Assembly: GCA_037128295.1 (NCBI GenBank)
Contig: JBAXWR010000262.1
Location: 1-10,675, forward strand
Reading direction: 5' to 3'
Origin: JAAFHB01 sp037128295
Lineage (GTDB): Bacteria; Bacteroidota; Bacteroidia; Bacteroidales; Prolixibacteraceae
Length of the DNA: 10,675 nucleotides
The notes under the pieces were generated by a model. It was not told where the DNA came from, did not search any database, and was given only the letters and a program-made list of their open reading frames with translations. Positions 5,826 through 10,675 of the stretch are shown piece by piece. The stretch's first letter is position 1. Each line of letters opens with the position of its first letter. The translations under genes were made by a program, and so were the position numbers.

Positions 5826-7229
5826 TTATAATTTCCAGGGTTTGCGGTATTCGTAATGCAACAGCTTGTTGGCCGCTTCACTATTCGTAAACCTCTCTTT
5901 ATCGGGATCCCATTGAAGCCTTTCGCGTGTTGCCAGTGCAATGTTGGCCAGATGTGCAAAACTTGTGGAACGGTGGCCATCTTCCAATGAGCACAATGGC
6001 ACTTGCCTTGTTCTCATGCAATCGAGGAAATTGCGGATCAATCCATCAGTAGCAAATGAGCTGCTTCCATCCGACAATTCCTTGGCAGGGATATTGAATT
6101 CTTCGGCATCCATTTGTTTGTTCCAGTTTTGGAACTGACCTTTTTTCGCAGGGATGATGCGGTAGCCATCCTGACTTGCAAGCACGTTCCCTTTTGTTCC
6201 ACGAAGTTCAATCTCGCCGTAGGGTAAAAGCTCACTGCTGCTGGCTTCAAAAATGCTGAATGAAATCATCTTTTTGGAGGCAAACTCGAAGGTCACCTGC
6301 ATGGTATCGGGAATATCGCCATCGTGATCGAGAACATACTTGCCACCATGGGCAGTAATGGCTACAGGGGCAACCTCGCCCATCATCCAACGGATGGCAT
6401 CCATGTAATGGACTCCCCAATTTCCCATCTGACTTGAAAAATCGCCCCACCACCTGAACATGTATGGCGCCATATTGTATTGATAAGGTCTTGAAGCCCT
6501 TGGTCCCAACCACATATCCCAGTTGAAATCTTTGGGTGGCTGTTCTGCCTTTAGTTTGCCAATCCCATTTGGAAACATATTGCTGATGCGTGCGGCACGT
6601 CCAACCGTAACCTGTCCAATTTTACCTGCCGCAATTTCTTTGGATAATTTCTGATAAACCGTATTGCCACGACGGTTAAGACCTACTGCGACAACCTGCT
6701 TGCTCGCTTTCCAGACATTGACCATTGTCCGCCCTTCATGGATTGTTTGGGTCAGCGGTTTTTCAACATAAACATCCTTTCCGGCTTTGACCGCTTCGAT
6801 CATCATGATGGCATGCCAATGATCGGGAGTGGCAATGCAAACTGCATCAATGGTTTTGTCTTCGAGAAGTTTTCTGTAATCGTTATAAAGCGTTGGCTTA
6901 TTGGTAAATTTCTCCCCCATTTTAGGGATTTGTCCTGCACGGTCAGCCAAATAACGAGGATCAACCTTGCTCCGATCTCTCAGTAAATAAGGCTCGTAGA
7001 TATCGCACAAGGCTGCTACCTCTACATCTTTGTTTTGCATAAACAGTTCCAGAAGTTGGGAACCCCTGTTTCCGATACCGATAAAACCCACGCGGATTTT
7101 GTCGTTTGCACCAATGATCCTGTTGGCTTCAACAGCGCTCATTGCATTTAATCCCATTGAAAGTCCGCCAACCGTAAGGGTCGATTTTGCAATAAAATCA
7201 CGACGGTTTTGATTGAATTTGTTTTCCAT
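5826..7229 (-). CDS. Tat-exported Gfo/Idh/MocA-family NAD(P)-dependent sugar oxidoreductase
   Basis: The preferred start is ATG 7229 (467 residues), which puts the twin-arginine motif NRRDFIAK close to the N-terminus. An ATG at 7247 would add six residues. Numbering from 7247, the Rossmann fold has the dinucleotide loop GIGNRG (57-62), an acidic CDIYEP after the second strand, the family-typical ATPDHWH (139-145) and the EKP motif (162-164) whose lysine contacts cofactor and substrate. The C-terminal Gfo/Idh/MocA domain carries WGVHYMD with H280 and D283 as likely catalytic residues. Family members oxidise or reduce a sugar hydroxyl with tightly bound NAD(P). Tat export is known for glucose-fructose oxidoreductase, where the cofactor must be loaded before export. 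It lies 18 bases upstream of the TIM-barrel gene, so a two-step oxidation then elimination or isomerisation is likely. The sugar is unknown. Confidence 0.92.
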   Translation of the reverse strand: MENKFNQNRRDFIAKSTLTVGGLSMGLNAMSAVEANRIIGANDKIRVGFIGIGNRGSQLLELFMQNKDVEVAALCDIYEPYLLRDRSKVDPRYLADRAGQIPKMGEKFTNKPTLYNDYRKLLEDKTIDAVCIATPDHWHAIMMIEAVKAGKDVYVEKPLTQTIHEGRTMVNVWKASKQVVAVGLNRRGNTVYQKLSKEIAAGKIGQVTVGRAARISNMFPNGIGKLKAEQPPKDFNWDMWLGPRASRPYQYNMAPYMFRWWGDFSSQMGNWGVHYMDAIRWMMGEVAPVAITAHGGKYVLDHDGDIPDTMQVTFEFASKKMISFSIFEASSSELLPYGEIELRGTKGNVLASQDGYRIIPAKKGQFQNWNKQMDAEEFNIPAKELSDGSSSFATDGLIRNFLDCMRTRQVPLCSLEDGHRSTSFAHLANIALATRERLQWDPDKERFTNSEAANKLLHYEYRKPWKL

Positions 7230-7267
7230 ATTATAGTTAATTTTCAAAAGAATGATAATTAGTTAAA

Positions 7268-7401
7268 GGCAACTGGCGACTAGTGGCTGGCGGCTGGCGG
7301 TTCGGAGTAAGATCATGATACCTGTATTTAAGATATAATGTTCTCATATTGAAATTATTAGCAATATCAAAGCCAGTTGCCGGAAGCCAGTAGCCAGCAG
7401 C
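7268..7401. repeat. Palindromic intergenic repeat built on TGGC/GCCA units
   Basis: The left arm 7268-7300 (GGCAACTGGCGACTAGTGGC followed by TGGCGGCTGGCGG) is an imperfect reverse complement of the right arm 7372-7401 (GCCAGTTGCCGGAAGCCAGT then AGCCAGCAGC). Both arms are GC-rich tandem variants of an ACTGGC-type unit. About 70 AT-rich bases separate them. It occupies most of the 190-base gap between the GH88 and oxidoreductase genes. It is unrelated in sequence to the repeat at 4742-4837 but has the same layout: two inward-facing arms around an AT-rich middle. Confidence 0.7.
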
Positions 7402-7438
7402 AATTTTTAAGAACGTTACAACGAATAGGGCACGCCAA

Positions 7439-8653
7439 TCACCGGATTTTCCGTGCCCGGATTAGCGCCTCAAGATAGTAATAATCGGCATAAATTATCG
7501 GTACATCAACTTCGGAATTTGAAGGTTTTGAACCGGTGCTGTGCAGGAGTAAAAACCCATGATTTTCTCCCACCGGGGAACGATAATCAGAAGTCAGATT
7601 TTTAACGATCTGATTGGCCTTATCGCGGTAGAGTTTTCCATTTTTACTGTAAGTACTTAATTCATATAGCCCTGAAGCAATAACGGCTGCAGCAGATACG
7701 TCACGTGGTTCGTTGGGAATATTGGGTGCGTTAAAATCCCAATAGGGAACCAAATCTTTCGGAAGATTGGGATGGTTCAGGATAAAACCTGCAATATTCT
7801 CGGCCAGTTGCAGGTATTTGGGATCCTTGGTTTCGCGGTAGCACATCGTGAAACCGTATAGCCCCCATGCCTGTCCGCGTGCCCAGGCAGACTCATGGCT
7901 ATAACCCTGATGGGTGTTTTTTTGCAGCACCTTTCCTGTGATGGTGTCGTAACCGATCACATGATAGCTGCTGAAATCGGGGCGGAAATGGTTCTTCATC
8001 GTTGTATTAGCATGAGTGACAGCAATTTTGTAGAAAGAAGAATCTCCGGTCATCCTGGTTGCTTCGAAAAGCAGTTCCAGGTTCATCATATTGTCGATGA
8101 TAACGGGGAAGCTCCATTTGTCTTTGCTATGATCCCAAGATCGGATGCATCCCACAACCGGTCTGAACCTGGTAGAAAGGGTCCGGGCTCCCTGAAGGAT
8201 AACCTCTTTGTATTTCAGGTCGTTGGTTAACCGGTAACCCGCGCCAAAACTGTCATATATTTTGAAACCCATGTCGTGTGTTGCCCCGTTCATCTTTTCA
8301 TTTTCGAGGTTTTCTGTAAAGCGGCGGGCTTGTTTTTCCCATTCCGGTTTCCCGGTAAACTCATACAAGAACCAAAGCACACCAGGGAAAAAACCGCTGG
8401 TCCAGTCTTTGGCTGCTACCAAATTCAGGGTTCCATCAGGAGACAAGTTCCGTGGCGAAACCACTTCCGGTTTTTTCTTGTTTTGAACATCTTTCAGCCA
8501 AACCTCCTTTGCCTGATCGATCTGACCAAGCATAAATGTCGTTTGTTTTTCTGTATCGGCAAACACCTTCTTCAGGTTCTGGGCTGAGGAGTTAATTGTA
8601 CACCAGAAAACAAGTATGAGTAAGAAAATAGATCTACTAAATATCTGTATCAT
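7439..8653 (-). CDS. Glycoside hydrolase family 88, unsaturated glucuronyl (uronyl) hydrolase
   Basis: This 404-residue protein has an N-terminal Sec signal (FSRSIFLLILVFWCTINSSA, residues 5-24; likely cleavage just after). The (alpha/alpha)6 barrel shows the family's hallmarks: SGFFPG at 86-91, HDMGF with D127, IIDNMMN with D187, SHESAWARGQAWGLYGF at 252-268 and EVDVPIIYADYYYLEAL near the end. D127 and D187 are 60 residues apart, like the two catalytic aspartates of Bacillus unsaturated glucuronyl hydrolase. GH88 enzymes hydrate the double bond of a 4,5-unsaturated uronic acid left by a polysaccharide lyase, releasing a keto-uronate. The substrate could come from glycosaminoglycan, ulvan, gellan, xanthan or a plant polymer; sequence alone does not tell. 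It starts 43 bases after the GH2 gene, so they are co-transcribed. A partner lyase would be expected outside the window. Confidence 0.94.
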   Translation of the reverse strand: MIQIFSRSIFLLILVFWCTINSSAQNLKKVFADTEKQTTFMLGQIDQAKEVWLKDVQNKKKPEVVSPRNLSPDGTLNLVAAKDWTSGFFPGVLWFLYEFTGKPEWEKQARRFTENLENEKMNGATHDMGFKIYDSFGAGYRLTNDLKYKEVILQGARTLSTRFRPVVGCIRSWDHSKDKWSFPVIIDNMMNLELLFEATRMTGDSSFYKIAVTHANTTMKNHFRPDFSSYHVIGYDTITGKVLQKNTHQGYSHESAWARGQAWGLYGFTMCYRETKDPKYLQLAENIAGFILNHPNLPKDLVPYWDFNAPNIPNEPRDVSAAAVIASGLYELSTYSKNGKLYRDKANQIVKNLTSDYRSPVGENHGFLLLHSTGSKPSNSEVDVPIIYADYYYLEALIRARKIR

Positions 8654-8696
8654 TGGTAATTATATATATTTTAGTTTACAACTCTTTTTACCGATT

Positions 8697-10675
8697 CTAT
8701 TCAGACAAATTACAGAAAACGGTAGGAATTCCAAGAGTGGCAACACTTGCTATATTTTTACCACCTTTCGTATTTATTCTGATGATCGCCCTGCCGTTGT
8801 ACATTTCGACTTTTCGCGATCCGGAAGATGTGCCCTGATTGTCAATTAAATGACCATCGCCAATCAAACCAAAGGCCACCATGTTACGGGCATCCAGACA
8901 TAAAATGTTTTGGGAATCCAACAATTTTACTTCAAGTGTGGCGATGTCTCCCTTCTGATCGATTTTGGTGAAAGTCATTTTTGCCGGTTTTCCCCATTTT
9001 TCGGTTTGATAAACCTGCTTGATTTCATCGGTAACCGAAGTTTTTCCATTGCGGGCAATTACTTTCAATTCATTCAAACCAGACTGATAAACTACATTCC
9101 ATCGCAGACCAGCCGCAGGGAAATCCTGTCCGTTGCGCTTTTTGATTCCACAACTTTTGCCATTGAGAAACAATTCTGCCTCTTCACAATTGGAATAAAC
9201 CTTTACCATTTTCTCTTCACCTGAATCACCCCATCGGACTGGCCAGGTGTGGCCGTAAATATGGGCCATTAGTTTTTCGGTCCACCACGATTGAAAGACA
9301 TAAAAAGCCTCTTTTTTGGTCAGGTCACGCTCGACAACCCCTTTCTGGTTCATATAGGGGATCGGATTATCGGGCCGGATAGGCGTAGAGAAATCCTTAA
9401 AAGGCCAATATGCAGAACCGGTTAAAAGCGGTATATTTTCCTGCTCCTTTAAATGCCAGTCGATCAGGTTGCAAATGTACGATTCGCTCCAGTCGCCATC
9501 TTTTGAAACGCGGGCAGCACCCCCAAACAAGGAAGCATCACCCAATCTTTCGTCGGCACCACCCCCGGTTTTAATTTGCTGCAGAACTTTATCGGGGGCT
9601 TCAGAATGGCGCAAGGCATGACTGTCGCCGCCCCACTCGGCATGTAGGAAATGTTTAACCCCTTTGATTTCAGTTTCGGTCGTCTCTTTGTATTCTGTAT
9701 AAATCCCTCTGTACCAGCCTGCCCAGATGGAAGGTGAGTAAACATCAGGAATATCCTTGCAGAAATCGCATCGCCTGATGGCGGTCATTCTGGTAGGATC
9801 AAGTTGATGCGACAGAGAATTCAGTTCCGTCATAAAGGCACGGATCTTCTCTTTGTCAAATTCGGGAAAATCACCAGGCCAGTCGTTCTCGTTGCCCAAG
9901 CCCCAGATAATCACAGCCGGATGGTTCCTGTGCTGCGAGATCATATCGGCAAGCATATTACGCGCCTGTTGTTTGTAACTTTCCCCACCAAGTCCACCAC
10001 GGCACCATGGAATCTCTTCCCATACCATAATCCCCAGACTATCACAAAGATTGAGAACGATCCGCGATTGCTGGTAATGACCCAAACGGATGAAGTTGAC
10101 CCCCATCTCTTTCATCATCGTCATTTCGGCACGGATCATCGACTCGGTCATGGCAGCAGCAACCCCGGCATGGTCTTCGTGCCGGTGTGTTCCGCGAAGG
10201 AGCAACCTGGTACCATTCAGCTTAAACGGCCCATTGTCCACAAATTCAAAATTGCGGAAGCCGAACTTTTCGATAACCGTTTGGGAACCCGATTCAGTTG
10301 AGATGGTGACAGTACTTGTATAAAGATTGGGTTGCGTTGGCGACCATAACTCCGGGTTTTTAATCGAATTGCTGTAAATGCTTTTTTCGCCATCGAAAGA
10401 ATCAATGTCCTGTTCAGTCATGCTGATCTGTTTCCCCTTGGGGTCGGAAACTTCAATTTTAAGATGTCCTTTCGAAACGGATGATTTATTCTGCAACTTC
10501 AACGCAAGATCAAATTTTCCTTCAACACCTTTGGCATCCACTTTGGCATTGGCGAATAGCCGTTCGATTGAAAAGGCCGGGAAGTATTCCAAATTTAAAT
10601 ACCGGTAAATGCCCCCGTAAACATTAAAGTCGGAAAGACTTGAAGGGATCCTTTCCAAATCACGGGAATTATCAC
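8697..10675 (-). CDS. Glycoside hydrolase family 2 protein, beta-galactosidase/beta-glucuronidase type (N-terminus beyond the right edge)
   Basis: The frame is open to the right edge, where it reads DNSRD before LERIPSSLSDFNVYGGIYR, the end of the GH2 sugar-binding domain. The start therefore lies outside and at least 150-200 residues are missing. Numbering from codon 10656-10658, an immunoglobulin-like GH2 domain (about 30-130) is followed by the TIM barrel with GTHRHED (156-162), the acid/base E257 in GLGNEND and the probable nucleophile E341 in HAEWGGD. N437-x-K439 sits at the place of the NxK motif that contacts the uronate carboxylate in beta-glucuronidases. A C-terminal Ig-like domain (about 475-545, DUF4982-like, with ELFLNG) and a second beta-domain (about 556-650) complete it. 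The protein probably removes a beta-linked terminal galactose or glucuronic acid before or after GH88 action. It is the first gene of the operon seen here. Confidence 0.93.
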   Translation of the reverse strand, partial: DNSRDLERIPSSLSDFNVYGGIYRYLNLEYFPAFSIERLFANAKVDAKGVEGKFDLALKLQNKSSVSKGHLKIEVSDPKGKQISMTEQDIDSFDGEKSIYSNSIKNPELWSPTQPNLYTSTVTISTESGSQTVIEKFGFRNFEFVDNGPFKLNGTRLLLRGTHRHEDHAGVAAAMTESMIRAEMTMMKEMGVNFIRLGHYQQSRIVLNLCDSLGIMVWEEIPWCRGGLGGESYKQQARNMLADMISQHRNHPAVIIWGLGNENDWPGDFPEFDKEKIRAFMTELNSLSHQLDPTRMTAIRRCDFCKDIPDVYSPSIWAGWYRGIYTEYKETTETEIKGVKHFLHAEWGGDSHALRHSEAPDKVLQQIKTGGGADERLGDASLFGGAARVSKDGDWSESYICNLIDWHLKEQENIPLLTGSAYWPFKDFSTPIRPDNPIPYMNQKGVVERDLTKKEAFYVFQSWWTEKLMAHIYGHTWPVRWGDSGEEKMVKVYSNCEEAELFLNGKSCGIKKRNGQDFPAAGLRWNVVYQSGLNELKVIARNGKTSVTDEIKQVYQTEKWGKPAKMTFTKIDQKGDIATLEVKLLDSQNILCLDARNMVAFGLIGDGHLIDNQGTSSGSRKVEMYNGRAIIRINTKGGKNIASVATLGIPTVFCNLSE

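Noticed and set aside
8582..8653. Lipoprotein signal on the GH88 protein (cysteine at residue 18)
   Set aside because: The residues before the cysteine (VFW) do not fit a lipobox. A signal peptidase I site after the SSA around residue 24 is more likely.
9804..10301. 165-codon open frame on the plus strand
   Set aside because: It lies opposite the GH2 catalytic domain, whose motifs are clear on the minus strand. The peptide shows no recognisable domain and is a shadow of the real gene.
10656..10658. TTG codon as start of the GH2 gene
   Set aside because: The frame continues upstream to the window edge with GH2-like residues (DNSRD), and the protein would lack most of its sugar-binding domain. 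The gene simply runs out of the window.

Overview
The window looks like chromosomal DNA of a member of the Bacteroidota. The glycan-degradation gene types, the Tat-exported oxidoreductase and isomerase genes, the lack of clear Shine-Dalgarno sequences, and one TAnnTTTG-type promoter with an upstream TTTG box all fit that phylum. I cannot place it below phylum from this sequence. Every gene I accept is on the minus strand, so the window reads from right to left.

Right part (3270-10675): a five-gene catabolic operon in the order GH2 glycosidase (N-terminus beyond the right edge), GH88 unsaturated-uronyl hydrolase, Gfo/Idh/MocA oxidoreductase, xylose-isomerase-like TIM-barrel protein, and enolase-superfamily (muconate-lactonizing subgroup) protein. 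The GH88 has a Sec-type signal peptide. The last three each start with a clear twin-arginine motif, which points to folded, cofactor-loaded enzymes sent to the periplasm. GH88 hydrolases act on unsaturated uronyl oligosaccharides made by polysaccharide lyases, so a uronic-acid polysaccharide is the likely substrate. The oxidoreductase plus TIM-barrel pair recalls keto-sugar (3-keto-glycoside) cleavage systems. The exact pathway is my inference. Two operon gaps (4742-4837 and 7268-7401) hold two unrelated palindromic intergenic repeats.

Left part (1-3269): more AT-rich accessory DNA made of small unrelated genes and gene fragments. It holds a partial DUF4143-type ATPase with its own promoter and a perfect 11-bp inverted repeat at that promoter, a decayed C-terminal copy of the enolase-family gene, a small VanZ-like membrane protein, a HigB/HigA toxin-antitoxin fragment truncated at both ends, and a small P-loop protein. 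Short palindromes and a direct repeat lie at the joints. The pattern is that of a turnover hotspot next to a conserved catabolic operon. The enolase relic at 1293-1535 suggests that accessory DNA now sits between what were once two neighbouring enolase-family genes. No integrase, transposase, tRNA, rRNA or CRISPR array is visible.
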